Below are positions 11,292-20,328 of a stretch of DNA of 64,000 nucleotides, piece after piece (positions within the stretch are counted from its first letter, which is position 1; every line of letters begins with the position of its first letter). Source of the DNA: an uncultured Bacteroidota bacterium (GTDB taxonomy: Bacteria > Bacteroidota > Bacteroidia > Flavobacteriales > Flavobacteriaceae); the NCBI GenBank assembly GCA_902546095.1, contig CACCIQ010000001.1, forward strand, positions 2,501 through 66,500, read 5' to 3'. The position numbers were made by a program, and so were the translations under genes. The notes below the pieces were generated by a model. It saw only the letters and a list, made by a program, of their open reading frames with translations, made no database searches and had not been told where the DNA came from.

Positions 11292-12097
11292 GATTTTCTA
11301 AAAGGTCTTTTTAAAATTTTTAAGAAATTATTTTTATCATCATAGTTGTCATCAATTCCAAAAATAATTTTTTCTCGATCTAATTCCATATAGGTTCCAA
11401 ATAACCTGTCCCAAACGGAAAATATGTTTCCATAGTTTGAATCAGTATATGGCATAAATGAATGGTGATGAACCTTGTGCATGTTTGGAGATACGATCAC
11501 ATATGAAAGCATCTTATCAATTTTATCATTAAGCCTAATGTTGGCATGATTAAACTGAGAAAAAGCAACTGAGAGAGATTGATACAAAAAAACAATTTCA
11601 ATTGATGACTCTGAGATAATGATTGCAAGAAGTGTAAACAAAAATCTAATTACACTTTCAATTGGATGATGTCGATTTGCAGTGGTTGTATCAACATGTT
11701 TATCAGAGTGATGCACAGCATGAATTTTCCACAATATTTTAATCTTGTGCTGAAAATAATGGGCAGAGTATGCTCCAATTAAATCTAATATCATAATTGA
11801 AACTAACAGTGACAATATTGGATAGGCTGTAATGTTAAAAAATGATAAGATACCAATTTCAGAGGCGGAAATAAAGTCACATGTTAAAACAATCATGAAT
11901 GCCAATGAAAAGTTGACCAATATTGTTGTTAGCGTTAATAAGATGTTAGTTGAGGCATGTTTAAACTTATTATAATTTAAGTATCTATAAGGAAGAAATC
12001 CTTCAATGATCCAAAAAAACATTAAACCAAGAGCAAGTAATCCTCCTCTTTGTAAAGAAGTTATTTCAGAAAAAAATTCTAATATAGGGTCAAACAT
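11288..12097 (-). CDS. sterol desaturase / fatty acid hydroxylase family membrane protein
   Basis: A 269-residue integral membrane protein with four or five hydrophobic helices. The eight-histidine di-iron motif of the fatty acid hydroxylase superfamily is present: HYFQHK, HAVHHSDKH, NRHHPIE and HKVHHH. Such enzymes hydroxylate or desaturate lipids or carotenoids at the membrane. The substrate here is unknown. CrtZ carotenoid hydroxylases belong to the same broad superfamily, but this protein is longer and lies 30 kb from the carotenoid cluster, so that reading is not supported. It is divergent from the thioredoxin-fold gene, 35 bases away. Confidence 0.88.
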   Translation of the reverse strand: MFDPILEFFSEITSLQRGGLLALGLMFFWIIEGFLPYRYLNYNKFKHASTNILLTLTTILVNFSLAFMIVLTCDFISASEIGILSFFNITAYPILSLLVSIMILDLIGAYSAHYFQHKIKILWKIHAVHHSDKHVDTTTANRHHPIESVIRFLFTLLAIIISESSIEIVFLYQSLSVAFSQFNHANIRLNDKIDKMLSYVIVSPNMHKVHHHSFMPYTDSNYGNIFSVWDRLFGTYMELDREKIIFGIDDNYDDKNNFLKILKRPFRKS

Positions 12098-12132
12098 TGT
12101 ACAAAATTATAAATTTGTTTTAAAATTACACT

Positions 12133-12684
12133 ATGGCTAGAACACCATCAAACATGGTTACACTTGGAACTAAAGCTCCTAAGTTTGAACTACATAACAC
12201 TGTTGATGATATTTTATACTCATCTGAACAATTATTTAGCAAAAATGGTACCGTTGTCATGTTTATTTGCAATCACTGTCCATTTGTAATTCACGTAATT
12301 GATGAAATTGTATCAATTTCAGAAAATTACAAAGAGAATATTTCTTTTGTTGCAATATCAAGTAACGATGTTATTAATTATCCAGATGACTCACCAGAGC
12401 TCATGAAAAAATTTGCTGTAAATAAAAATTTTTCATTTCCATATTTATTTGATGAAACTCAAGAAGTTGCTAAGAGTTTTGATGCAGCATGTACCCCTGA
12501 TTTTTTCCTATACAACAACGAAAGTAAACTTGTTTACAGAGGTCAGATGGATGACTCAAGACCAGGAAATGGGATTCCGGTTACAGGAAATGATTTAAAA
12601 TCTGCTTTAGATAATTTAATAAAAAACAAAGAAATTAGTGCTGATCAAAAGCCTAGCATTGGGTGTAATATTAAGTGGAAGTAA
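12133..12684 (+). CDS. thioredoxin-fold redoxin family protein
   Basis: A 183-residue protein of the AhpC/TSA-redoxin group. The redox motif is CNHCPF near residue 47, where CxxC matches the thioredoxin-like proteins annotated as redoxin domain-containing. The rest follows the thioredoxin fold, including the cis-proline region ACTPDFFLY. There is no signal peptide, so it is probably a cytoplasmic thiol-disulfide or peroxide-handling enzyme, but its partner is unknown. It ends one base before the convergent recQ stop. Confidence 0.88.
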   Translation: MARTPSNMVTLGTKAPKFELHNTVDDILYSSEQLFSKNGTVVMFICNHCPFVIHVIDEIVSISENYKENISFVAISSNDVINYPDDSPELMKKFAVNKNFSFPYLFDETQEVAKSFDAACTPDFFLYNNESKLVYRGQMDDSRPGNGIPVTGNDLKSALDNLIKNKEISADQKPSIGCNIKWK

Positions 12685-14868
12685 CTAAAATGCTACTTTA
12701 CAATAAAAATATAACATAAATAATCTTAAATCTTCATCCTCAAAATCATCATTAAACTCATTGAATAAGAAGTCCTTCAAATTATCAGATTTAGTTTCAA
12801 TTAAATATTCATGAAGCTCTTCCTTTGACTCTTCATCAAAAATATCATCAATTATATATGTTAAATCTAGTTTTGTACCTGAATAAACTATTGCTTCAAT
12901 CTCATTTAAAATTTCTAAATATGTTAAATTTTTTGATTCTGCTATTTCATTAATTGTTAGTTTTTTATCAATTGATTGAATTACAAATAACTTTAATCCT
13001 GACTTAGATCCTGAGGATTTAACTAAAAAGTCCTGTTCCCTATTAATATTATTGTCCTTACAATAAGTTGAAATTAGCGTAATGAAACTTTCTCCAAATT
13101 TTTTTGACTTTCCTTCACCAACACCCGTAATCATCGATAGTTCATCAAAGTTCATTGGATATTTGAAAGTCATTTCATTAATTGATGATTCTTGAAAAAT
13201 TGCAAATGGAGGAATATTTAACTTATTAGACAACTTTAATCTTTCTTCTATTAAAATTTTATATAATTTTTCATCAATTACATCATTTTGTGATTTGTGA
13301 TTTAGATGTATTTCTTCATTATCAAAATCCTTATCAATTGAAATCATGTATGATTTTGGATTTTTCAAAAAATCTCTTCCCTTGTCAGTGACTTTAAGAA
13401 CACCGTATTCTTCAATTTTTTTTAATAAAAAACCACTAACCATTAAATTTCTAATTAAAGATTTCCAAAAAATCAATTCAAATCGATTATTATTTTCATT
13501 TTTCTGCTTATCGTCAATTAATGGAAATTTGTAGCCAATTTTAGAAATAACCTTTGTGAGCTCATTTATTTTTTTTGATTCTTTATTATTTAATATTTCG
13601 TTTATTATTATTATAGCTTGGTCTTTAACTTCAATTTTTTCTTTTGGATTAACAGAATTATCATCCATTTTACATCCTTCACCATTTAATTCGTCAAATG
13701 ATTCTCCGAAATAATTAAGTAAAATCTTTCTCCTATTTGAGGATGTTTCAGCATAAGATGCAACGTCCTCTAATAAAGCTAAGCCCTTTTCCTTTTCTGC
13801 AACAGGTTTTGATGAAAGAAACTTCTCTAACTTTTCAATATCATCATAAGAATAAAAAGCTAAACAATGACCTTCACCACCATCACGACCAGCCCTCCCA
13901 GTCTCTTGGTAATAAGATTCTAGTGACTTAGGAATATCGTGATGAATTACATATCTAATATCTGGTTTGTCAATACCCATTCCAAATGCAATTGTTGCTA
14001 CAATAACATCACACCTTTGCATTAGGAAATGTTCCTGATTAGTTGATCTTATTTTTAGTTCGAGACCTGCATGATAAGGCAATGCTTTGATATCATTAAT
14101 TTGTAAAAGATGAGCAAATTCATCAACCTTTTTTCTTGATAAACAATAAATAATTCCTGATTTACCTGCATTTTTTTTAATAAAAGAAACAATATCTCTT
14201 TCAATTTTATCTGTTTTATGTTTAACCTCATAAAAAAGATTAGGCCTATTAAATGATGACTTGAATACACTAGCATTTGACATTGAAAGATTTTTAATAA
14301 TGTCATCTTGCACTTTCGGCGTAGCAGTTGCTGTTAATGCTATCATCTTTAAATTTGAGTCTATTTGTTTAATAGATTCATTTATTTTTCTGTAATCTGG
14401 TCTAAAATCATGCCCCCACTCGGATATGCAATGTGCTTCGTCAACGGCAACAAACGATATATCTTGCTTTTTTAAAAAATCGATATTTTTTTGTTTAGTT
14501 AAAGACTCAGGAGCCATGTAAAGAAGCTTAGTTACACCTTTTTCTATTTGCTCCTTCACTAAATTAATTTCAGAATTGTTAAGTGTTGAGTTTAAGACAT
14601 TAGCAACACCGTCTTCCTCAAAGAGACCTCTCAAAACATCAACCTGATTTTTCATTAAAGCAATTAGTGGTGAAATGATGATTGCAGTTCCCTGTGAAGC
14701 AATAGCTGATAATTGATAACATAAGGATTTACCACCACCAGTTGGCATTATTACTAATGTATTTTTTTTATCTATAATTGAGTTTATAATGTCAAATTGA
14801 TTCTCACGAAATTCTGAGTAACCAAAATGTTTATGGAGAAGCGATAATAGATTATTTTTTAAATTCAT
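12685..14868 (-). CDS. recQ: ATP-dependent DNA helicase RecQ
   Basis: A 727-residue superfamily 2 helicase. Motif I (MPTGGGKSLCYQ), motif II (VDEAHCISEWGHDFRP), SAT-type motif III (ALTATAT), and motifs V-VI (GMGIDKPD, YYQETGRAGRDG) are intact. RQC and HRDC-like regions follow. The zinc-binding module is degenerate: where RecQ normally has four cysteines, this protein has SSNRRKILLNYFGE then GEGCKMDDN, with only one Cys. I recall the same loss in flavobacterial relatives. The gene diverges from kdsD, 85 bases away, a pairing also familiar from Flavobacteriia. Confidence 0.95.
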   Translation of the reverse strand: MNLKNNLLSLLHKHFGYSEFRENQFDIINSIIDKKNTLVIMPTGGGKSLCYQLSAIASQGTAIIISPLIALMKNQVDVLRGLFEEDGVANVLNSTLNNSEINLVKEQIEKGVTKLLYMAPESLTKQKNIDFLKKQDISFVAVDEAHCISEWGHDFRPDYRKINESIKQIDSNLKMIALTATATPKVQDDIIKNLSMSNASVFKSSFNRPNLFYEVKHKTDKIERDIVSFIKKNAGKSGIIYCLSRKKVDEFAHLLQINDIKALPYHAGLELKIRSTNQEHFLMQRCDVIVATIAFGMGIDKPDIRYVIHHDIPKSLESYYQETGRAGRDGGEGHCLAFYSYDDIEKLEKFLSSKPVAEKEKGLALLEDVASYAETSSNRRKILLNYFGESFDELNGEGCKMDDNSVNPKEKIEVKDQAIIIINEILNNKESKKINELTKVISKIGYKFPLIDDKQKNENNNRFELIFWKSLIRNLMVSGFLLKKIEEYGVLKVTDKGRDFLKNPKSYMISIDKDFDNEEIHLNHKSQNDVIDEKLYKILIEERLKLSNKLNIPPFAIFQESSINEMTFKYPMNFDELSMITGVGEGKSKKFGESFITLISTYCKDNNINREQDFLVKSSGSKSGLKLFVIQSIDKKLTINEIAESKNLTYLEILNEIEAIVYSGTKLDLTYIIDDIFDEESKEELHEYLIETKSDNLKDFLFNEFNDDFEDEDLRLFMLYFYCKVAF

Positions 14869-14953
14869 TCCTTAAAAGGAATTAAGGTATATTTGTTGTT
14901 ATTAATAAATATAACTTAATTTTAAATCCATTCTTAATTAAACCAAATAAGTT

Positions 14954-15913
14954 TTGAACAATAAAAATATAAATCAAATTGTTAATCAAGTGGTTGATAT
15001 TCAGCTAGATGCAATTGAAAAACTAAAAGAGACTTTCGACAACAATTTTGATGATATTATTAAATTTTTATCAAAAATTAATGGAAGAATAGTAGTTTCT
15101 GGAATTGGAAAAAGTGCAATAATTGGGATGAAAATATCCTCTACTTTAAATTCAACTGGAACTCCATCAATTTTTATGCATGGTTCTGATGCTTTACACG
15201 GCGACTTAGGAGCTATTACCAAAGATGATGTCTTGATATATATTTCTAAAAGCGGAAGCAATTCTGATACTGTAGATCTAGTTAATAGCCTTAAGAAGAA
15301 TGGTGTCGACATTGTTAGCATCACCGCTAATAAAGATTCATATCTAGCAAAAAATTCAAGACATATCATCTATACGCCGATACATGTTGAGGCTTGTCCA
15401 AATAATTTGGCGCCAACCACTAGTACAGGAATACAGTTATTAGTAGGTGACATTATTGCAATTTGCCTTATGAGTTTAAAAAACTTTGATAAAATATCAT
15501 TTGCCAAACTTCACCCATCTGGTTCATTAGGAAAAAAATTAACAACTACTGTTGAAGATTTAATAGATACTCAACATGCACCATTTATTGATTTACAATC
15601 TAAATTCAGTGATGCAATAAATGAAATTTCAAATAAAATGCTGGGTGCAACTGCGGTAATTGAAAACAACAAGGTTGTTGGAATTATCACAGATGGTGAT
15701 GTGAGAAGGATATTAGAAAAAAATAATGACCCACTAAATATAATTGTTTCAAATATAATTTCTAGAAATCCAAAAACTGTTAAGCATTCACTTTTAGCTA
15801 TTGATGCTTTACAAATAATGAATAAGAATAAGATTACAAATTTAATCGTAACTAAGGACAACAATTACATTGGGATGTTGCATATACATGATTTAATAAA
15901 TGCAGGGTTATGA
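14954..15913 (+). CDS. kdsD: arabinose-5-phosphate isomerase (KpsF/GutQ type)
   Basis: A 319-residue SIS-domain isomerase with two C-terminal CBS domains. The SIS part (about residues 35-170) has SGIGKSAIIGMKIS, the HGSDALHGDLG segment and the sugar-phosphate loop SKSGSNSDT. CBS repeats occupy about 200-319. The enzyme converts ribulose 5-phosphate to arabinose 5-phosphate, the first step to Kdo for lipopolysaccharide. The start is TTG, because no in-frame ATG lies in the N-terminal region and this TTG gives the normal family N-terminus. Its stop overlaps the tatC ATG by 4 bases, and lptB follows, consistent with an envelope operon. Confidence 0.92.
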   Translation: MNNKNINQIVNQVVDIQLDAIEKLKETFDNNFDDIIKFLSKINGRIVVSGIGKSAIIGMKISSTLNSTGTPSIFMHGSDALHGDLGAITKDDVLIYISKSGSNSDTVDLVNSLKKNGVDIVSITANKDSYLAKNSRHIIYTPIHVEACPNNLAPTTSTGIQLLVGDIIAICLMSLKNFDKISFAKLHPSGSLGKKLTTTVEDLIDTQHAPFIDLQSKFSDAINEISNKMLGATAVIENNKVVGIITDGDVRRILEKNNDPLNIIVSNIISRNPKTVKHSLLAIDALQIMNKNKITNLIVTKDNNYIGMLHIHDLINAGL

Positions 15914-16719
15914 GTAAAATGAGATTAGACCCTAATGAAATGTCATTTTTGGATCATCTTGAGGATCTTAGATGGCATATATTAAGGTCTTTTATTGCAA
16001 TTTTTATAGTAGGAATCGGAGCATTTATTTTTAAGGACTTCATTTTTGATAAAATAATTTTTGGTCCAAAGGATATTAATTTTCCAACCTATAAGATCTT
16101 GTGCACAATATCAAATTTTATTGGACTTGATGATAGTTTTTGCATAACTGAATTACCTTTTCGTGTTCAAAGCAGAACTGTCTCAGGTCAATTTTCAGCG
16201 CACATATGGACCTCAATAGCTGCTGGATTCGTAATCGCTTTTCCTTACGTCTTATATCAATTTTGGAGTTTCATAAGCCCTGGACTTTATCAAAATGAAA
16301 AAAAATATGCTCGAGGATTTATTTTTGTTTCTAGTCTTTTATTTTTTATTGGGGTTGTTTTTGGTTATTACGTAATCTGTCCATTATCGATTAATTTTTT
16401 GGGAAATTATTCTGTTAGTAATGAAGTTTTTAATGATTTTGATTTAAATAGTTATATTGGATTAGTTCGTGCTTCAGTATTGGCTTCAGGATTAATTTTT
16501 GAACTGCCAATAATTATTTATTTTCTTACGAAAGTTGGATTGGTTAATCCAGAAATTTTAATTAAGTATAGAAAATTTGCTTTAGTTGGTGTCTTGATTT
16601 TAGCAGCAGTTATAACTCCTCCTGATGTAGCTAGTCAAATAATTGTTGCTATACCAATTGTTATTTTATACCAAATAAGTATATATATATCCAGAATCGT
16701 AACAAATAATAATAAATGA
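15910..16719 (+). CDS. tatC: Sec-independent translocase TatC
   Basis: A 269-residue membrane protein with six predicted helices and the TatC signature near the N-terminus (EMSFLDHLEDLRWHILRS). The conserved F-P-Y-x2-Y-Q-x-W segment (FPYVLYQFWSF) lies mid-protein. TatC recognises twin-arginine signal peptides and forms the Tat receptor with TatB/TatA; no tatA gene lies in the window. It overlaps kdsD upstream and lptB downstream by 4 bases each (ATGA overlaps), implying translational coupling. Confidence 0.95.
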   Translation: MSKMRLDPNEMSFLDHLEDLRWHILRSFIAIFIVGIGAFIFKDFIFDKIIFGPKDINFPTYKILCTISNFIGLDDSFCITELPFRVQSRTVSGQFSAHIWTSIAAGFVIAFPYVLYQFWSFISPGLYQNEKKYARGFIFVSSLLFFIGVVFGYYVICPLSINFLGNYSVSNEVFNDFDLNSYIGLVRASVLASGLIFELPIIIYFLTKVGLVNPEILIKYRKFALVGVLILAAVITPPDVASQIIVAIPIVILYQISIYISRIVTNNNK

Positions 16720-17450
16720 AACTTCAAGCAATCAAAATAGAAAAATCATACCAATCAAGAAAAGTTGTTGATGGTGTTGATCTTGAATTAAGTCAGGGCG
16801 AGATTGTAGGTTTATTGGGACCTAATGGAGCAGGAAAAACGACATGTTTTTACATGATTGTCGGTCTAATAAAGTCTGATTCAGGAAAAATAATGATTGA
16901 TAAAATTGAAGTTTCAAAAGAACCAATGTATAAAAGAGCTATTAACGGAATTGGATATCTAGCACAGGAAGCTTCGGTTTTCAGGAAACTTAGCGTTGAA
17001 GATAATATAAAGGCAGTTTTAGAGCTTGGAGATTTAACTGAAGATGAACAAAAATCAAAACTAGAAAGTCTTATTGACGAATTTAGCTTGAATAAGGTCA
17101 GAAAGAACAGAGGTGATTTACTTTCTGGTGGTGAAAGAAGAAGGACTGAAATTGCAAGAGCATTAGCTACCGATCCTAAGTTTTTATTACTTGATGAGCC
17201 TTTTGCTGGTGTTGATCCAATAGCAGTTGAAGAAATTCAGAAAATAATCGCTCATCTTAAAACTAAAAACATTGGTGTTCTAATAACAGATCATAATGTT
17301 CAAGAAACACTAGCAATTACTGATAGAACATATTTAATGTTTGAAGGGAAAATATTAAAAAGTGGAAAGCCTGAGCTATTGGCTAAAGATGAAATAGTTA
17401 GAAAGCTATATTTGGGAAAAAACTTTGTTTTCAGAAAAAAGAACGTATGA
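16716..17450 (+). CDS. lptB: LPS export ABC transporter ATP-binding protein LptB
   Basis: A 244-residue ABC ATPase with Walker A GPNGAGKTT, Q-loop YLAQEASVF, a signature in the form LLSGGERRRTEIARAL, and Walker B FLLLDEPFAGVDP. The SGGERRR form and FAGVDPIAVEEI are diagnostic of LptB rather than amino-acid ABC ATPases. It powers lipopolysaccharide extraction by LptFG, which are not in the window. It is coupled to kdsD-tatC upstream and to the small DUF2007 gene downstream by 4-base overlaps. Confidence 0.94.
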   Translation: MKLQAIKIEKSYQSRKVVDGVDLELSQGEIVGLLGPNGAGKTTCFYMIVGLIKSDSGKIMIDKIEVSKEPMYKRAINGIGYLAQEASVFRKLSVEDNIKAVLELGDLTEDEQKSKLESLIDEFSLNKVRKNRGDLLSGGERRRTEIARALATDPKFLLLDEPFAGVDPIAVEEIQKIIAHLKTKNIGVLITDHNVQETLAITDRTYLMFEGKILKSGKPELLAKDEIVRKLYLGKNFVFRKKNV

Positions 17451-17659
17451 GTAATTACGTTCATCTCTTTTCTGGTTCATTTGTTGAATCAAATGCTCTT
17501 ACACACGAACTTTCAAAATTAGGGATACAGTTTATAATAAAGGATCAACAAAATTCAGCAAATCTTGCTGGATTTGGAATACCTAATTATTTATTTTCAT
17601 GTGAAGTTTTTGTTAAGTCAATCGATTATGAAAAAGCTAGAATGCTTTGTAAAGATTAA
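17447..17659 (+). CDS. DUF2007 family small protein
   Basis: A 70-residue protein with the DUF2007 pattern: an N-terminal beta-strand (VHLFSGSFVESNALTHEL), then the GI.F.IKDQ segment and a C-terminal helix FVKSIDYEKARMLC. The family is annotated as putative signal-transducing protein, but its function is unknown. It is the last gene of kdsD-tatC-lptB, overlapping lptB by 4 bases, and its 3' end overlaps the convergent pssA by 23. Confidence 0.78.
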   Translation: MSNYVHLFSGSFVESNALTHELSKLGIQFIIKDQQNSANLAGFGIPNYLFSCEVFVKSIDYEKARMLCKD

Positions 17660-18341
17660 AAGCTAAAGAAGAAATAACATAAACTACGACTGAGATACTC
17701 ACTAAATTTAAATAACTGTAGTTGTTAACATATATAAAAGTAATAACACCTACCATTATTAAAACGAAAAACAAGAAAAAAACTTTCTTAATATTTGTTT
17801 CAATGGATTTAAAAGACTCAAATTTTATGTTAGAGATTAGCAAAATGCATGATAAAAAAATGATGATACTAAACAAGTAAATAGGGACTTCAAATGTTAA
17901 AAAGGGAATTCCCATAAAGAAAATTCCATTTGCAGGTGAAGGCAAACCTAGAAAATAAGTCTTTGAGGGCAAAGTATTAAACCTAGCTAATCTAATCATT
18001 GAAAATGGAACAATTAAAAAAGAGATTAATGCAAAAAATTCAATTTCCTCAGACTTAGATTGAAAAAAATGGAATAAAAGCAATGAGGGTGTTACTGAAA
18101 ATGTTATAAGATCTGAAAAAGAATCTAATTGAACACCAATTTTTGTTTTTGCATCTAATATTTTTGCTAAATACCCATCAAAAAAATCAAAAAGGGAGCC
18201 TAACAAAACTAAAATCAAGGCTAATTTATATCCACTCAGATTTAAAAAATCAACATCCATGAAAATAAAAATAATAGCGAGACAACCACACAATCCGTTA
18301 AGAATTGTTAGTAAATTTGGAAGTATTTTGATTAGTTTCAA
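17637..18341 (-). CDS. pssA: CDP-diacylglycerol-serine O-phosphatidyltransferase
   Basis: A 234-residue membrane enzyme of the CDP-alcohol phosphatidyltransferase family, making phosphatidylserine for phosphatidylethanolamine synthesis. The catalytic motif lies near residues 50-75: DFFDGYLAK, eight residues, G, three, D, three, D. The usual Arg after Ala is Lys here. Several hydrophobic helices follow. The start is TTG: no in-frame ATG gives the normal N-terminus, and KILPNLLTILNGLCG fits the family start. It diverges from lnt and overlaps the DUF2007 gene tail-to-tail. Confidence 0.9.
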   Translation of the reverse strand: MKLIKILPNLLTILNGLCGCLAIIFIFMDVDFLNLSGYKLALILVLLGSLFDFFDGYLAKILDAKTKIGVQLDSFSDLITFSVTPSLLLFHFFQSKSEEIEFFALISFLIVPFSMIRLARFNTLPSKTYFLGLPSPANGIFFMGIPFLTFEVPIYLFSIIIFLSCILLISNIKFESFKSIETNIKKVFFLFFVLIMVGVITFIYVNNYSYLNLVSISVVVYVISSLAFNLYKAF

Positions 18342-18386
18342 TTGATAGATTAAGTTTATACTTTTACAAAGTTAATTATTAATAAT

Positions 18387-19946
18387 TTGAATTTTTTAAA
18401 ATCTATTCTTTTAAGTATTATTTCAGGATTATTGTTAGGATTAGCATGGCCAACATATGGAATAACTGCTTTTATTTTTATAGCATTCATTCCTCTGTTA
18501 CATGTAGCTAAATACAATAACAAATTTTCAATTAAAATATTTTTATGTTTTTACTTAACATTTTTAATATGGAATATAATCGCAACAAGTTGGTTATACT
18601 ATGCATCTTTAGGTGGTGTATTATTTGCTGTTTTAGTAAACTCACTACTAATGACAATAGTATTTAGCCTATTTTTTATTGTTTCTAAAAAAATTAACTC
18701 AAAACTAAGTTTGATATTTTTCGTTAGTTTTTGGTTATGTTTTGAAAAATTTCATTTAATGTGGGATTTTTCATGGCCGTGGCTCAATATTGGCAATGTT
18801 TTTTCTGAGAAAACTGAATGGATTCAATGGTATGAGTATACAGGATCATTCGGTGGGACGTTATGGGTCCTGCTAACTAATATTTTAATTTATAAAGTTT
18901 TTTTATCTACGATATACAATGAAAAACCTCGATTACTAATTGTATCAGTAATTTTAGTGATAATTATACCAATTACTATTTCTAAAATCATACTATATAA
19001 TCTTGATTTAGATGAGGAACCGATTGATGTTTTTATAATTCAACCTAATATTGACCCGTACTCTGAAAAATATACCAGAACTGATAAAGATAATTATCAT
19101 TATGTACATGATTTATTAGAAGAAAATTCAATTAAAAACTCAACCATTATTCTTCCCGAAACATTTTTTTCAGATGGAACGCAAATTAACGGATACAGTG
19201 GAAATGAATTTATTAAACAACTCGAGTTTTTAAAAAATAAATTTAATTCTGAAATTTTGACTGGAATTGAGCTTTTTGAAATTGTTAAGGATTCAATTAA
19301 AATAAAAAATTATTCAAATAATTTAAATGATGGAAGATGGCTAAACTTATATAATAGTTCTGTTTTTATATCAAATGAAAATCAATTTTACAATAAATCA
19401 AAACTTGTTGTTGGTATCGAAAAAATGCCTTATAAAAAGTTAATTGAACCTATCCTAGGAAACCTTTTAATGGATTTTGGTGGATTAACATATTCTAGAG
19501 GTTATGATAATGAAAGAAAAAACTTTAAATCTTTTAATAATTTTTATTTATCTCCAATAATATGTTATGAATCTGTTTATGGCGAATATGTAACTGAATA
19601 CACAAGATCTGGTTCGAAATTATTTGCAATTATAACAAATGATGGTTGGTGGGATGTTAGCGAGGGACATAAACAACACTTATCATATGCAAAATTAAGA
19701 GCTATTGAAAACAGGAGGAATATTGTCAGATCAGCAAATACAGGTGTGTCAGCAATTATAAATTATAGAGGAGAAATTGAAGATTCAATTGAATACGGCG
19801 AAGAAGGATTTATAAATACAAATGTTGGTTTGATTGAAGAAAAAACTTTTTATGTAAATTATGGTGATTACATTTTTAGAATATCATTATTTTTTTTCAT
19901 TATCATTGGTTTACATTTTCTTGCTACCATCGTTAAAATCAAATAA
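18387..19946 (+). CDS. lnt: apolipoprotein N-acyltransferase
   Basis: A 519-residue inner-membrane enzyme that N-acylates the cysteine of lipoproteins. About six N-terminal helices (residues 1-210) precede a nitrilase-like domain with the catalytic triad E258 (LPETFF), Lys in the GIEKMPYKK region, and C393 (ICYESVYG). A final helix closes the protein. The start is TTG (18387), which gives a normal Lnt N-terminus; there is no nearby ATG. Lipoprotein maturation matters here because many proteins in the window have lipoboxes. Confidence 0.92.
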   Translation: MNFLKSILLSIISGLLLGLAWPTYGITAFIFIAFIPLLHVAKYNNKFSIKIFLCFYLTFLIWNIIATSWLYYASLGGVLFAVLVNSLLMTIVFSLFFIVSKKINSKLSLIFFVSFWLCFEKFHLMWDFSWPWLNIGNVFSEKTEWIQWYEYTGSFGGTLWVLLTNILIYKVFLSTIYNEKPRLLIVSVILVIIIPITISKIILYNLDLDEEPIDVFIIQPNIDPYSEKYTRTDKDNYHYVHDLLEENSIKNSTIILPETFFSDGTQINGYSGNEFIKQLEFLKNKFNSEILTGIELFEIVKDSIKIKNYSNNLNDGRWLNLYNSSVFISNENQFYNKSKLVVGIEKMPYKKLIEPILGNLLMDFGGLTYSRGYDNERKNFKSFNNFYLSPIICYESVYGEYVTEYTRSGSKLFAIITNDGWWDVSEGHKQHLSYAKLRAIENRRNIVRSANTGVSAIINYRGEIEDSIEYGEEGFINTNVGLIEEKTFYVNYGDYIFRISLFFFIIIGLHFLATIVKIK

Positions 19947-20027
19947 TTAATAATTGTTTATTATTTTTTTTTTAAAAACTTGCCTAAGTCAATTATTCAT
20001 TTATTTTTGCAAAAAAAAAAGTAAAAT

Positions 20028-20252
20028 ATGTATTGGACTCTAGAATTAGCCTCTTATTTAAGCGATGCACCATGGCCTGCGAATAAAGATGAATTAATTG
20101 ATTATTCAATAAGAACAGGTGCTCCTCTTGAAGTTGTTGAAAATTTGCAAGCAATTGAGGATGAGGATGGTGAAATCTACGAGTCAATTCAAGAAATTTG
20201 GCCTGATTTTCCAACAGAAGAGGATTATCTATGGAATGAAGAGGAGTATTAA
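20028..20252 (+). CDS. DUF2795 family small acidic protein
   Basis: A 74-residue, very acidic protein (ends WNEEEY) matching the DUF2795 pattern, with a short helical domain WPANKDELIDYSIRTGAPLEVVENLQ. The function is unknown. The family is common in Bacteroidota directly ahead of secA, as here, where secA begins 76 bases downstream. A hairpin with a T-run sits between the two, so they may be separate transcripts. Confidence 0.82.
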   Translation: MYWTLELASYLSDAPWPANKDELIDYSIRTGAPLEVVENLQAIEDEDGEIYESIQEIWPDFPTEEDYLWNEEEY

Positions 20253-20282
20253 CTTTTTTATTAATGCAACAAAAACCGTTAC

Positions 20283-20308
20283 AAGTCTCTATTGAGGCTT
20301 TTTTTTTG
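20283..20308 (+). terminator. rho-independent terminator
   Basis: AAGTCTC pairs with GAGGCTT (7 pairs including one G-T) around a TATT loop, followed by a run of T. It lies between the DUF2795 gene and secA, so any secA promoter must overlap or follow it, or read-through must occur. Confidence 0.6.
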
Positions 20309-20328
20309 CTTAAATTTGAGATATATAT

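Noticed and set aside
12102-12117. Back-to-back -7 elements (TAATTTTG on minus, TAAATTTG on plus) in the 35-base gap between two divergent genes
   Set aside because: Neither has a TTTG box at the right distance, and such AT-rich motifs arise often by chance here.
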